Below, in pieces: positions 54,744 through 62,806 of a stretch of DNA of 64,000 nt (the stretch's first letter is position 1; each line of letters begins with the position of its first letter). The DNA is from Ruegeria discodermiae. GTDB taxonomy: Bacteria > Pseudomonadota > Alphaproteobacteria > Rhodobacterales > Rhodobacteraceae. The position numbers and the translations under genes were made by a program. Location: NCBI RefSeq assembly GCF_030758345.1, contig NZ_JAVAMO010000002.1, positions 124,001 to 188,000 on the forward strand, written 5' to 3'. The notes beneath the pieces are model-generated. The model did not search any database. It was not told the origin of the DNA and saw nothing but the letters and a program-made list of their open reading frames with translations.

Positions 54744-55325
54744 TCATGTCAGCGACTTGCCCAGTAGGACCCAGTTTTCGGTCTCGGTCTCCCAACCATC
54801 ATTTGCACATGCCGCCTTCGCCAACTCCGAATATCCCTTTCGCTCGTAGAGACGTCTCGCGCCCACGTTTTCATCGGCAACAATGACACTCATTCGTTTG
54901 TAACCGTCAGCGCGGGCGATGTCTTCGGCGAGATCAAGGAGCTGCGAGCCAAGTCCTTGACCACGGTTCTCTGGGTAGCAGGCCAAAACATTTACGTACC
55001 AACTCTCAAGCGCTTGGTTCTCAAGCTCTTGTAGCGGACGGAACAGCGCTGGAAAGTCAGCCCCAATTTCTTCCGGTTCGGACCCGATCCCGTAGCCAGT
55101 CAGGCCAGCTACGGCACCACTTCCAAAGTCGACAACTACCACTTGACCCTCCCTCGCTTTTTCAGCTTGTCGCGCTCGGCCAATGGCCCAAGGGTCTTCG
55201 TCATCCTGTGCTAGCCCAGTCCAAACATGGAGCGGTAATCCCTCTCCGGCGAAATTCACCAAATCCGCAAGTGCATGAGCATCAGCCGCATTAGCTAATC
55301 TCAATGGTTTCTCAAGCGGTATCAT
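54744..55325 (-). CDS. GNAT-family N-acetyltransferase
   Basis: A 193-residue acetyltransferase. Motif A, the acetyl-CoA loop, is ENRGQGLGSQLLDLAE, with a preceding beta-4 strand WYVNVLACYP and motif B-like ENVGARRLYERKGY. The substrate is unknown; the layout is that of single-domain GNATs acting on small amines or proteins. The ATG at 55325 has GGAGG 5 bases upstream, so it is preferred over upstream starts at 55337 and 55400. Confidence 0.82.
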   Translation of the reverse strand: MIPLEKPLRLANAADAHALADLVNFAGEGLPLHVWTGLAQDDEDPWAIGRARQAEKAREGQVVVVDFGSGAVAGLTGYGIGSEPEEIGADFPALFRPLQELENQALESWYVNVLACYPENRGQGLGSQLLDLAEDIARADGYKRMSVIVADENVGARRLYERKGYSELAKAACANDGWETETENWVLLGKSLT

Positions 55326-55500
55326 CCTGGCCTCCATGAGTGTGTTTTCTTTGTTCCTAAGCCTACGTGTTTTTGGTTTAGACCTGACATTCGCATACAA
55401 GCAACGCCCATACTCGACAGAGGGCAGCCCGTATCGGCAAAGCGTTCATGCCACTGTTGCGACGTGCTGCTTGCCTAGTACGCGTCCTTCAAAACAAAGA

Positions 55501-55526
55501 ACGGGCACGGCCTGTGGCGTGCCCGT
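55501..55526 (-). terminator. Hairpin terminator downstream of the 55652 gene
   Basis: ACGGGCACG and CGTGCCCGT form a perfect 9-bp stem with an 8-base loop. On the minus strand a T-rich tail (TCTTTGTTTTG) follows, which fits termination of the gene ending at 55652. On the plus strand ACCTTTT follows, so it may act both ways. The rest of 55326-55651 shows nothing else I can name. Confidence 0.65.
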
Positions 55527-55651
55527 ACCTTTTGGGGAATTTACTGAACCAACGTCTTGCTGACGTAACCAATTAACAAGTCCAGCATGAACCAAGCGCC
55601 GCTGACCTTCTGTGAAGTGAGTCACGTTTGAACAAAAAAGCTGTGCCGCTC

Positions 55652-56143
55652 TCACCCCCGTGCCACCACCAACGGCGGATCAGCCGGAAACGACCGGATA
55701 TCAAACCACTTGAAGCACGTCCCGTCCGGGTTCCGCTTGTCGCCCATGCGAATGAAGCTGCCGTTGGCTCCGTGACGGATCAAAGCGGCCCTGAAGGCGC
55801 GTAGGTCGATGAGCCACCAGTTTTGCAGCGACAGCCCGTCAATGCCCGCGTGGCCGTAGAACATCCAGTCGCCGTAGCCGTTCACTATCTTGGATAGCTC
55901 TGTCTCTGCGCCAGATGGCACCTGTGCGCGGATGGTGAACTGATTGGGGTAGAGCATCGAGTAACCGGGACGACGCACGCGGGCGGCGATGCGCATGTCC
56001 TTGGCGTCCAGCATAACCAAGTCCGTGGCCTGGAAGTGATCCAGAGGATCAGGCGCGGCCTTGAGCAAGTGGCCCCCGACGATGCGCCTAATCTCCGGCA
56101 GGAACTGATCTGACCAGCTCCGGTTCACTTGGTAAAAGGTCAT
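55652..56143 (-). CDS. Hypothetical protein, 163 residues
   Basis: A soluble protein beginning MTFYQVNRSWSDQFLPEIRR, with many aromatic residues and a mixed alpha/beta look (ATDLVMLDAKDMRIAARVRRPG, WWLIDLRAFRAALIRHGA). No signal peptide, membrane segment or familiar motif. The start at 56143 is chosen because the longer upstream frame overlaps the next gene and has odd composition. It is followed by a terminator. The setting suggests a mobile-element accessory gene; function unknown. Confidence 0.6.
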   Translation of the reverse strand: MTFYQVNRSWSDQFLPEIRRIVGGHLLKAAPDPLDHFQATDLVMLDAKDMRIAARVRRPGYSMLYPNQFTIRAQVPSGAETELSKIVNGYGDWMFYGHAGIDGLSLQNWWLIDLRAFRAALIRHGANGSFIRMGDKRNPDGTCFKWFDIRSFPADPPLVVARG

Positions 56144-56207
56144 GGAAACACTCGTTAGAAATAAATGGGCGAAGAGAACGCTGCGCCCCGGTTGGTCAAG
56201 TTTCTTT

Positions 56208-56480
56208 CTAGCGCACATCCTCAAGCGCACCGTGATAATGGCTATCGGCCTCAGTCTCTGACTCACGCTCTAGTTTTGCCAGCTTGTAGCTATCCCGGAT
56301 CATGCCGCGCACGTCTCCTAGAAATATCCAGTCCAGTGACGCGCCGTTTGTGAGACAGAAATTCAATACTTCACGGGATGGCGCACCATCATCGGCTACA
56401 AGGCTTGCCGGGGAATTCACACCTATCGTATGGGCATATAGTTTCGCGCGTGCTTCGGCTTTCTCGTAATCGATGCTCAT
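56208..56480 (-). CDS. Small hypothetical protein, 90 residues
   Basis: A small protein with SREVLNFCLTNGASLDWIFLGDVRGM, a segment like those in short phage and island proteins near regulators (the LDWIFLGD phrase also appears near the end of some phage repressor-like proteins). No clear HTH. It overlaps the upstream gene by 4 bp (ATGA) and lies 64 bp upstream of the next gene on the strand. Function unknown. Confidence 0.6.
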   Translation of the reverse strand: MSIDYEKAEARAKLYAHTIGVNSPASLVADDGAPSREVLNFCLTNGASLDWIFLGDVRGMIRDSYKLAKLERESETEADSHYHGALEDVR

Positions 56481-56695
56481 GACTGGTTCACCGAGTCCAG
56501 AGCGCCCGCCAGTTCGTTCGCCATATTCTCGGCGACAACCAGAATGCTCATGACTTGGTCGTCATGCCTTTCACCGGCGTGCAGTTCAATTGCTGCCTCA
56601 AGCAAGCCCTCCAAGTGGGTCGCGGTATCCTGGCAGTCCTGTGTTGATTTTTTCGGGCGAACAATATCGTTCGCGCTGGCGCGTTGGACATTCAT
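56477..56695 (-). CDS. Small hypothetical protein, 72 residues
   Basis: A 72-residue acidic, helical protein (TATHLEGLLEAAIELHAG, ILVVAENMANELAGALD). It is the first gene after a good minus-strand promoter and is coupled by a 4-bp overlap to the next. It is divergent from an HTH gene, an arrangement usual for prophage or island control regions. Function unknown. Confidence 0.58.
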   Translation of the reverse strand: MNVQRASANDIVRPKKSTQDCQDTATHLEGLLEAAIELHAGERHDDQVMSILVVAENMANELAGALDSVNQS

Positions 56696-56801
56696 TTCTG
56701 TTTCTCCTTGATCGGTCGCTTATTATTGGTTGCGCTTTGCCGTATTGGTCGGTGCGCAGTTCATGTTGTGCTGATGGTCACGCATAGCATAGGCGCAAAT
56801 C

Positions 56802-56832
56802 TTGCTCCACCGGCCCCTACAATCTATATGTA
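56802..56832 (+). promoter_or_regulatory. Candidate promoter for the HTH gene
   Basis: On the plus strand TTGCTC (56802-56807 or within a base or so) and TATATG are separated by 17 bases, about 60 bases upstream of the regulator start. It overlaps the -10 region of the opposite promoter, so the two would compete. Confidence 0.35.
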
Positions 56833-56855
56833 GGTATGCACAATTCATGTGTCAA
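56827..56855 (-). promoter_or_regulatory. Minus-strand promoter for the two small island genes
   Basis: On the minus strand TTGACA (56850-56855) and TACATA (56827-56832) are exactly 17 bases apart, a consensus -35 with a fair -10. The -35 lies within an interrupted inverted repeat, TGTGT-CA-ACACA (56848-56859), which could be an operator for the divergent regulator. A second small repeat, TTGTA...TACAA, is at 56864-56879. Confidence 0.6.
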
Positions 56856-56889
56856 CACAAGGGTTGTAAAAAGATACAAAAGGTGTGTA

Positions 56890-57141
56890 ATGAGGCCTAT
56901 GAGCAAAGAAACCTGCAAAGCCGCACGAATGTTACTGAACTGGACCGCCGCTAACCTCGCTGATGAAGCTGGAATACCACCAGACACTCTCCGAAGCTTC
57001 GAGAGCGGTAGAACACGCCATCTAAGCAGCCCCAACGAGCACGCCATCCGATCAGCCTTCGAGACCCAAGGCATCCAGTTCCTGGACAGCGGCGAGGTTG
57101 CTGCCGGGCCGGGGGTGGCGCTGACGACTAAGAGCCAATGA
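56890..57141 (+). CDS. XRE/Cro-like helix-turn-helix regulator
   Basis: An 83-residue DNA-binding protein. The HTH is AARMLLNWTAANLADEAGIP followed by PDTLRSFESGRT, close to the form of XRE proteins that repress small island or phage promoters. AAAGG lies 7 bases before the ATG at 56890. It faces the two small genes on the other strand across a 194-bp region with overlapping promoters and an inverted repeat, so autoregulation and repression of that pair are likely. Confidence 0.78.
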   Translation: MRPMSKETCKAARMLLNWTAANLADEAGIPPDTLRSFESGRTRHLSSPNEHAIRSAFETQGIQFLDSGEVAAGPGVALTTKSQ

Positions 57142-57309
57142 CTGGCCCTGTGCTACACCGCACGGCCATCCATGAGGCACGGCAATGCTTAAACCTAGCG
57201 TCTGGCTAGGCGGACACAGCCCCAAAGACTATACCTTTTGTCTAGCGTGATGTGCCCCTGGGCGACTATGATCCGGTATCAGGTTCTTTCAGTGCCCGGA
57301 GCTTGACCC

Positions 57310-58425
57310 TTGGCCTCTCGCGAATACGTCGACCTTGTGAACTCTCTACGCGGACAAAGCGAAGCTGAAGCACTGGCGTTGGCGGCGCGTTCGTCTCTGA
57401 GGGTTCTTCCGGTTATTGCTGATGTTCAATCCGACAATCTGAACGCAATCTTGTTGCCACTTCTAAGGGCCACGATTGTTCATTCGGCGGTGTTGCTTGA
57501 TCCATCGAGTGAAGCTCGGGCCGCAGCCCGGTCTGCAGCACAGTCCATTGCTTCCGTCTCGGCAAGTCACAAATTGGCCGAAAGTGCAGTCCGGCAAACG
57601 ATTGCAACTGCCAATGGCCTTGCGCGCTCTGCGTCGTTCTTCCGAGGGAACATGGTTTCCAGTAAAGAAGTTGCCGATGCTGCTGCTGATGCCGTGCGGG
57701 CAGCAAGAAAGGCATCCGAGATTTCCGAAAGCGAGATATTTGCCGACTGGAGGCGGCTGGGGTCGCCGGTGGCACCTTTAGCGCATTTTGATCAACCGCT
57801 CTGGTCAACTCCGTCTGCCGCGATGGAAAAGAAACGCAACTTGCTCACACGCCACTGGATTTCAAAACCTGATGTTTGGGATTTCTGGCGGTACTGGTAT
57901 CGAGGATATCATATCGGAAAGCCCCTAGATTGGGAATTGCAGCGTCGTGTTGCTCTTATCCCGACGGAGGATTGGGAACAGGGGCAAGCGCATATCGCGG
58001 GGCGGATCGCTGAGATTCAGGCGAACCAGGAAGTTCGGTCCCGCATTGGTGAGCTGGAAGCCGAACTGTCATCCTCTGCTGCCTCGCGTTTCGGTATTGG
58101 TGGCAACCACCCGCCTGAGGCAATTATCGAGACAGCCATTCCAAGGCCCAACGAATTGATCTTTGTTTGGGAACCGATGACAGAATTAATGGTGGAGGCT
58201 CAGGCGGCATCCCCTGACCCGGATCGGGTGCAGGACATTCTGGACCGGCTCGTGGCAGCGCTCAAGATGGGACTGGAATGGGTGGCGTCTAAGATTGATC
58301 TGGCAGTTGATACGGCAATCAAGTGGGGCATTCCTGCCATCGGGGGTGGCTACTTTGCGTTGAACCCTTCGAAACTTGAAGCGGTGGTAAATGCTGGAGA
58401 GGCTTGGTTGGTTTTTTTGCGGTAG
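57310..58425 (+). CDS. Hypothetical protein, 371 residues, with GIGGNHPPE motif
   Basis: An unrecognised protein. The first 135 residues are Ala/Ser-rich and helical. A Trp-rich middle follows (PDVWDFWRYWYRGYHIGKPL), then RFGIGGNHPPEAI (about 265), a phrase seen in many uncharacterised alphaproteobacterial proteins, and a weakly hydrophobic end (AVDTAIKWGIPAIGGGYFAL). The start is a TTG at 57310, supported by GGAG 9 bases upstream. The 168 bp before it and the 307 bp after it (58426-58732) show no other gene I can support. Confidence 0.65.
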   Translation: MASREYVDLVNSLRGQSEAEALALAARSSLRVLPVIADVQSDNLNAILLPLLRATIVHSAVLLDPSSEARAAARSAAQSIASVSASHKLAESAVRQTIATANGLARSASFFRGNMVSSKEVADAAADAVRAARKASEISESEIFADWRRLGSPVAPLAHFDQPLWSTPSAAMEKKRNLLTRHWISKPDVWDFWRYWYRGYHIGKPLDWELQRRVALIPTEDWEQGQAHIAGRIAEIQANQEVRSRIGELEAELSSSAASRFGIGGNHPPEAIIETAIPRPNELIFVWEPMTELMVEAQAASPDPDRVQDILDRLVAALKMGLEWVASKIDLAVDTAIKWGIPAIGGGYFALNPSKLEAVVNAGEAWLVFLR

Positions 58426-58732
58426 CCACTATAAGCATCTCTCCGATGGTCGTCAGCCAACTCTGCAAGCCAAATCCCCATCTCACGCCCGCTCAAATCG
58501 GCAACGGTTGCCGATATCCCGGTGTCGCAACTCACCCCAATTCTGGGGGGGCGTCGGAGGTGTATGTATGACGCATTTACCCCGGCAACATTGTCGACGC
58601 GCGTAGACGTACCCCCCAAGACGGGGAAACCCCCGACCGGGCTGCTAAAGCCGCTAATCCTGCTAATCGACCGGCGGCAGTAAAGGCGCTTTGCTTGCGC
58701 CATTCGCACAAAGCCGACCACTGAGAGCAGAG

Positions 58733-59083
58733 TTAGGCAATTGCAGCAACGCATATGATTTCGACGTCATAGCCCTCGCCAGCAAGACGGGATTCACCAC
58801 AAGCTCGCGCTGGCGCACAGCCGTCCGGTATCCATGCATCCCAAACCGCGTTCAGTTGATCGTAGGAAGCGATGTCTGACAGCCAGATTGTCGCGCTCAG
58901 TATCCGGGTTTTGTCAGAACCGGCTTCCAGCAGTAGCGCCTCCACCTTTGCAAGGGCATCTTGCGTCTGCTCAGTTATGCTTTGCCCAGCGATGCCGCAC
59001 TGTCCGGCCAGCCAAACCAAACCGCTATGCGAGACAGCTTGGCTCATTCGTTCGCCGGGTTTGATGCGCGTAATGTCAGTCAT
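58733..59083 (-). CDS. RidA family protein (YjgF/YER057c/UK114)
   Basis: A 116-residue protein of the Rid family. Seen are the VWLAGQCGIAG strand, TQDALAKVEALLLEAGS, IWLSDIASYDQLNAVWDAW and the PARACGES segment that carries the catalytic-type arginine. RidA-type proteins deaminate reactive enamines or imines formed by PLP enzymes. This one is of the shorter subgroup in which the exact substrate varies. GAGG lies 6 bases upstream of the ATG at 59083. Confidence 0.85.
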   Translation of the reverse strand: MTDITRIKPGERMSQAVSHSGLVWLAGQCGIAGQSITEQTQDALAKVEALLLEAGSDKTRILSATIWLSDIASYDQLNAVWDAWIPDGCAPARACGESRLAGEGYDVEIICVAAIA

Positions 59084-59165
59084 CTCGATCCTCACAATTC
59101 CCAATCGGTTTTGGTGTGGATCGCTGCCTATTGATTTGCATGGTCAGCACCCACACATCGGAGCC

Positions 59166-59333
59166 ATGTTAGCAGCGATTGCAATCTCAATCCTATGCGG
59201 CCTCGCTTGCGCCTACATTGCGCAGAACCGCAGCCTGAGCGTTCGGCTACATTTGGCGCTGGGTGTCATTCTTGGGCCTGTGGGGCTTTCTGTGACACTC
59301 TGGTGTGCGAGAGCGAAGCCAGCGCAGACCTAA
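59166..59333 (+). CDS. Small membrane protein, 55 residues (tentative)
   Basis: A short frame starting MLAAIAISILCGLACAYIAQ, with two membrane helices (the second is LHLALGVILGPVGLSVTLW) and a basic end. GGAG lies just upstream, slightly too close. A terminator on the same strand 100 bp past the stop supports transcription. Function unknown. Confidence 0.42.
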   Translation: MLAAIAISILCGLACAYIAQNRSLSVRLHLALGVILGPVGLSVTLWCARAKPAQT

Positions 59334-59435
59334 TGCGAGGCGCGCGTTAAGTTTCGCCCCAGCCCTGAGCGAGACATGTTCATAAGCCAGTAACAATCCG
59401 AAGCTAGGCTTGCCCGGCCTATGTATCCCAATACT

Positions 59436-59464
59436 GGCCCGGTGCCTGCCGGGCCTCTTCTTTT
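59436..59464 (+). terminator. Rho-independent terminator
   Basis: GGCCCGG and CCGGGCC form a 7-bp stem with a 6-base loop, followed by TCTTCTTTT on the plus strand. It would end the transcript of the small membrane protein gene. Confidence 0.72.
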
Positions 59465-59587
59465 GACCAGCAACCCCTGCTACATCTGCTACGGAGTCTA
59501 CCGTTAGACCACACTGAATGCACTTACCTCTGTTATAAGACAAGGCAACTTCCACGGCTTTGAACGTCGAAGCAGGAGAGAACCGGG

Positions 59588-60412
59588 CTATTTTGCCGAA
59601 CAGTGACCGACACTGACCACGCCCTTGTCGCTAATCAGTACTGGAAAGACCAACACGCTCAGTGCTTGTTCTTTGCACCTGCTGCGCATCTCGTATTTTC
59701 CGTTGATCTTGTTGTCTGTTTGTAATTGCTTTCGATATCTTATCCTGATTTCGATTTTAGTTGTCGATGCCTTAAGATAAAACGCCTCTTTGGCCGCAGG
59801 CAGCTTGTTTCCAATTACCGTATTCAGAGCTGTCTTAACCTGATTATCAATGGCTTTTCTTGCAGCAGCAATCAACACACCTTTCTTGACGTCTTTGTTT
59901 TGGTATTTTGGTTGTGTCATCGGCCAGTAGCATTTTCCGGAATGAAGCTCTATCTCCGAAATCAGTTTTGCGCCTTCCTTGGGAACTTCCTTCTTGCCTC
60001 CGAAGAGTTGTAGAAACGCCTTTTGAATGTGTTGATTGACACCACCGTTATCGTGACTTGAGCAAGATTTGAGTTGGTAAACACGTGCTTGACCGGTTTC
60101 AATGTCCTTTGAAGCAATATCACCTTGCTTCCTTTTCTTCTGCGAACGGTTCGTGCGGAATTTCTTTAGTTGCTTAAGTGATACCTCAGCTTCAAACTTG
60201 TAACCTCTAATTTTAGACCAAATATTCAATAGGTCCTTCTCTATTTTTTGTTTTGATCGCGCGAATGAGCGCTCCATCTTATTTTGTTCGTCTGCCGGCC
60301 AAGCATCTCGATACTTATCGAAGCTCTTTTCCTCAGCATTAATGTATTCGACGTACCTCGAGAGTTCATCCAAGTCGACCTTCATTTTTCCTAGGCGCTT
60401 TACGGAGTCCAT
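59588..60412 (-). CDS. Hypothetical AT-rich gene; possible PD-(D/E)XK-like nuclease
   Basis: A 274-residue basic protein, visibly more AT-rich than its neighbours, suggesting recent transfer. The segment EAEVSL (74-79), GDIASKDIETGQARVYQLKS (97-116) and then VNQHIQKAFLQLFG follows the Glu...Asp...(Q)xK...helix pattern of restriction-like nucleases; the residue before xK is Gln rather than Asp/Glu. This is weak evidence. The ATG at 60412 has GGGAAG 4 bases upstream. No methyltransferase or immunity gene lies beside it. The 220 bp upstream to 60632 hold nothing I recognise. Confidence 0.6.
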   Translation of the reverse strand: MDSVKRLGKMKVDLDELSRYVEYINAEEKSFDKYRDAWPADEQNKMERSFARSKQKIEKDLLNIWSKIRGYKFEAEVSLKQLKKFRTNRSQKKRKQGDIASKDIETGQARVYQLKSCSSHDNGGVNQHIQKAFLQLFGGKKEVPKEGAKLISEIELHSGKCYWPMTQPKYQNKDVKKGVLIAAARKAIDNQVKTALNTVIGNKLPAAKEAFYLKASTTKIEIRIRYRKQLQTDNKINGKYEMRSRCKEQALSVLVFPVLISDKGVVSVGHCSAK

Positions 60413-60632
60413 TGCACTTCCCATCAACTATTTTCAAAACATTAGTTTTTCAGAAATTTGGCAAACTTTAGATACACGGAAGCCGGGTTAATCATAACAC
60501 AGTTGCACTTGGTTTCAAAGGTTCTGACTGAGGTACAGAAAGAGCCAACGTTGTTTTGAGCGGGCCGCACTGGGTGCCGGAGATAGGAGTCACAAGCGCG
60601 CTGATTTCAGCGATTTGAGATTACCACCAGCA

Positions 60633-60968
60633 TTACCGGTTCATCCCCGACATCGGCCCCATCAACCGATATGAACTCTCACCGGGACGCTCTGGATCGC
60701 CCTGCGCAAGTTCTAGGTCAAACTCCTCAAGAAACGGAACCAGAAGCCCCGGATCGGCCATGTAGAAGGCCGTTGAGTCTCTGAGGTCGTAACGAGGCAC
60801 ACAGTCGGCGTTGTGGCCCCACAGGCCCCGCCCTGCGCGCTCGTCCATCCATCTGTGCAGGTCGTCATAGCTCCGCCCGAACCCATCTACAGGAACCAGC
60901 ACACGGACCCTCAGAGGATAGAACAGTTCGTCAGCGGCTTTCTTGCGGGAGCGGGATTTGGTGCGCAT
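60633..60968 (-). CDS. Hypothetical protein, 111 residues
   Basis: A small basic-then-acidic protein (start MRTKSRSRKKAADELFY). The core VRVLVPVDGFGRSYDDLHRWMDER and the ending GESSYRLMGPMSG are unfamiliar. No signal peptide or membrane helix. It is divergent from the CxxC protein gene, with 64 bp between starts. Typical of phage-derived accessory genes; function unknown. Confidence 0.5.
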   Translation of the reverse strand: MRTKSRSRKKAADELFYPLRVRVLVPVDGFGRSYDDLHRWMDERAGRGLWGHNADCVPRYDLRDSTAFYMADPGLLVPFLEEFDLELAQGDPERPGESSYRLMGPMSGMNR

Positions 60969-61032
60969 GGCGGGAAAGCTAGGGGCGATTTTCAGCTTGG
61001 GCAAGCTGCAATGTTCCTATTATGTTCTCTTT

Positions 61033-61353
61033 ATGCCTGTCTCTCATCCGCCAGCCCATCCATACCCCGGCAAGTGCCGCACGTTGCGAGACGCGGCGGC
61101 TGATGGTCAGGTCATCACGCTTCGGTGCAACCTGTGCCGTCGCAAGGTCCATTTCCTTGCCTCAGACCTTGTTGACATCGTTGGCCCCGACTGGCCGATG
61201 CATGAGCCGGTGCTGCCCTGTCACAAGCATGGCCGTGAATATGTGGACATGCGGGCGCGACTGCCACAGCAGGAAGACCTGGGGAAACTGCCGGTGCGCC
61301 GTCCTGCAAAGCTGATCCAGACGTGGAAGACTGTGATGCTGGGGGATGAGTAG
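61033..61353 (+). CDS. Small CxxC protein (possible zinc-binding)
   Basis: A 106-residue protein with VITLRCNLCRRKVHFLASDL and then LPCHKHGREYVDMRARLP; the two cysteines of CNLC and the later CHKH could bind one zinc. Such small proteins are common in prophages and islands of Alphaproteobacteria. The start is the ATG at 61033, because the upstream part of the frame has odd composition. Function unknown. Confidence 0.6.
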   Translation: MPVSHPPAHPYPGKCRTLRDAAADGQVITLRCNLCRRKVHFLASDLVDIVGPDWPMHEPVLPCHKHGREYVDMRARLPQQEDLGKLPVRRPAKLIQTWKTVMLGDE

Positions 61354-61844
61354 CTTCAAGTCACGCAGGGCAACTTAGAGCCCAAGTGGTTCTACTTGCC
61401 AGCAACCACCGTTTATTTTCTCAAATCGAAAGCGGCGCGCGCCCCGGAGAGGCAGAAGCAAACGAATAAGATGCCAGTTTCTGGCTGACTTGAACCTGTG
61501 AGCAATCGAGACCCACACAGAGCAACACCGACGACACACACAGATAGGATCAGTATGGACGGTAAAGCGCGACGGCTTATACAGCATTCCAGACTTCTGA
61601 CTTATCATAAGCAAAATGGGCACTTGAAGTAACGGTAGTAAAGTCCGCTCTGCCGACCTCTGGCACGCTGGAAGACCTTTGATGGCTGATCGAAGTTATT
61701 CTGGGCAAAGGCGAATGTTGCGCTGTAGAAATTATTGGTCTCGTTGCTTTGCAATTGATAGGATTGGGTGCCAACTAGTTGCTCGCTCCAGACAAAAAGA
61801 ATCCCTGGGCGCGACTTCAATCAAGCCACTAAATGGAGGTGGAA
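61354..61844. other. Gene-poor stretch, nothing recognised
   Basis: About 490 bases between the CxxC protein gene and the membrane protein gene. Short frames on both strands lack ribosome binding sites and have irregular composition. It becomes more AT-rich toward the right. Confidence 0.4.
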
Positions 61845-62642
61845 GTGAACTTCGACAAATTAGTTGAGGACGGTATTTCTACCTTTTCTGGGCTGCTGGA
61901 GAGCATTTCGCTTGCAGCACTTGAGTTTTTGATGAGACCATCTTTGTTCGCCCAAAAGCTCCAAGATGGAAACCTAGAAGGCGTTGGGCCAATCACATTC
62001 GTCGTTGTTCCGCTCGCTATTTTTATGGCGGAGCTCGTGCTAATTCTACATCTAACTAAGGGTACAAACGTTCTAGTAGAAATGTCACCTTCGTTCCAAA
62101 GCTTGGAGAAAGGGCTTAAATCTCTGAATCCACAGACCATCTTGCGTCTTTGTCTACCGTTCCTGCTTCTTGTCGCACTATTCAACTACATAGTTTCAAT
62201 CGTGTTGCGCGGCCTCGGATACGAACTGGTTCCCTATGCGGTGATACAAGCTGGAATGCTAACGCTTGGGATATTCTATATTAATTGCGGTATTGCATCT
62301 GCTATATATATTTTTTTTCTGCCACGCTTGATGCCCAAGCTAAGGGCGCACGGAGGCTTTTTCAAGAAAAAAAGAATTCCGATTTGGTACTACGGCATTT
62401 CCCTGATTCCGTGGGCAATCATCATCAAGTCCCTGCATTCCTATCTTGTATTTGTGTCGACCAGCAGCTCTGCTCCCATTTGGGCCGTGGTCCTATCTTG
62501 GGCTTTGGGTTTAGTTGTCTTTTCTATACTTGGGCTTCTGGCAGCACTCTGGTTGTCACCTATGTTGGAAATGGAGGACAAAGAGCACTCAATCACGGAG
62601 CCTCAGGAAGACGAAGAGTCTTCATTCCCGAAACCCAAATGA
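61845..62642 (+). CDS. Multi-pass membrane protein of unknown function, 265 residues
   Basis: A protein with about five to six membrane segments: PITFVVVPLAIFMAELVLIL, LRLCLPFLLLVALFNYIVSI, a segment near AGMLTLGIFYI and the following AIYIFFLPRL, WAIIIKSLHSYLVFV, and AVVLSWALGLVVFSILGLLA. An acidic tail (MEDKEHSITEPQEDEES) ends it. I do not recognise a named family. AT-rich relative to the left part of the window. The GTG at 61845 has GGAGGT 4 bases upstream and is preferred over an ATG at 61833. Confidence 0.65.
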   Translation: MNFDKLVEDGISTFSGLLESISLAALEFLMRPSLFAQKLQDGNLEGVGPITFVVVPLAIFMAELVLILHLTKGTNVLVEMSPSFQSLEKGLKSLNPQTILRLCLPFLLLVALFNYIVSIVLRGLGYELVPYAVIQAGMLTLGIFYINCGIASAIYIFFLPRLMPKLRAHGGFFKKKRIPIWYYGISLIPWAIIIKSLHSYLVFVSTSSSAPIWAVVLSWALGLVVFSILGLLAALWLSPMLEMEDKEHSITEPQEDEESSFPKPK

Positions 62643-62806
62643 GTGCATTCTGTCTGCGGCGATAGCTGAAAATTGATACTATTTTGAGGATCAGGCATCA
62701 GATGATGCGTTGCAATTAGCCGCTTTGTCCGCACAGCGGGCCTTGCCAATAAGACGCCAACGGCGACGACTTGATCAAAGCCAGCTAATACTTAAGCTGC
62801 TTTTCC

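Noticed and set aside
61375-61820. Short minus-strand frames of 65-82 codons
   Set aside because: No ribosome binding sites, irregular composition and mutual overlap in different frames.
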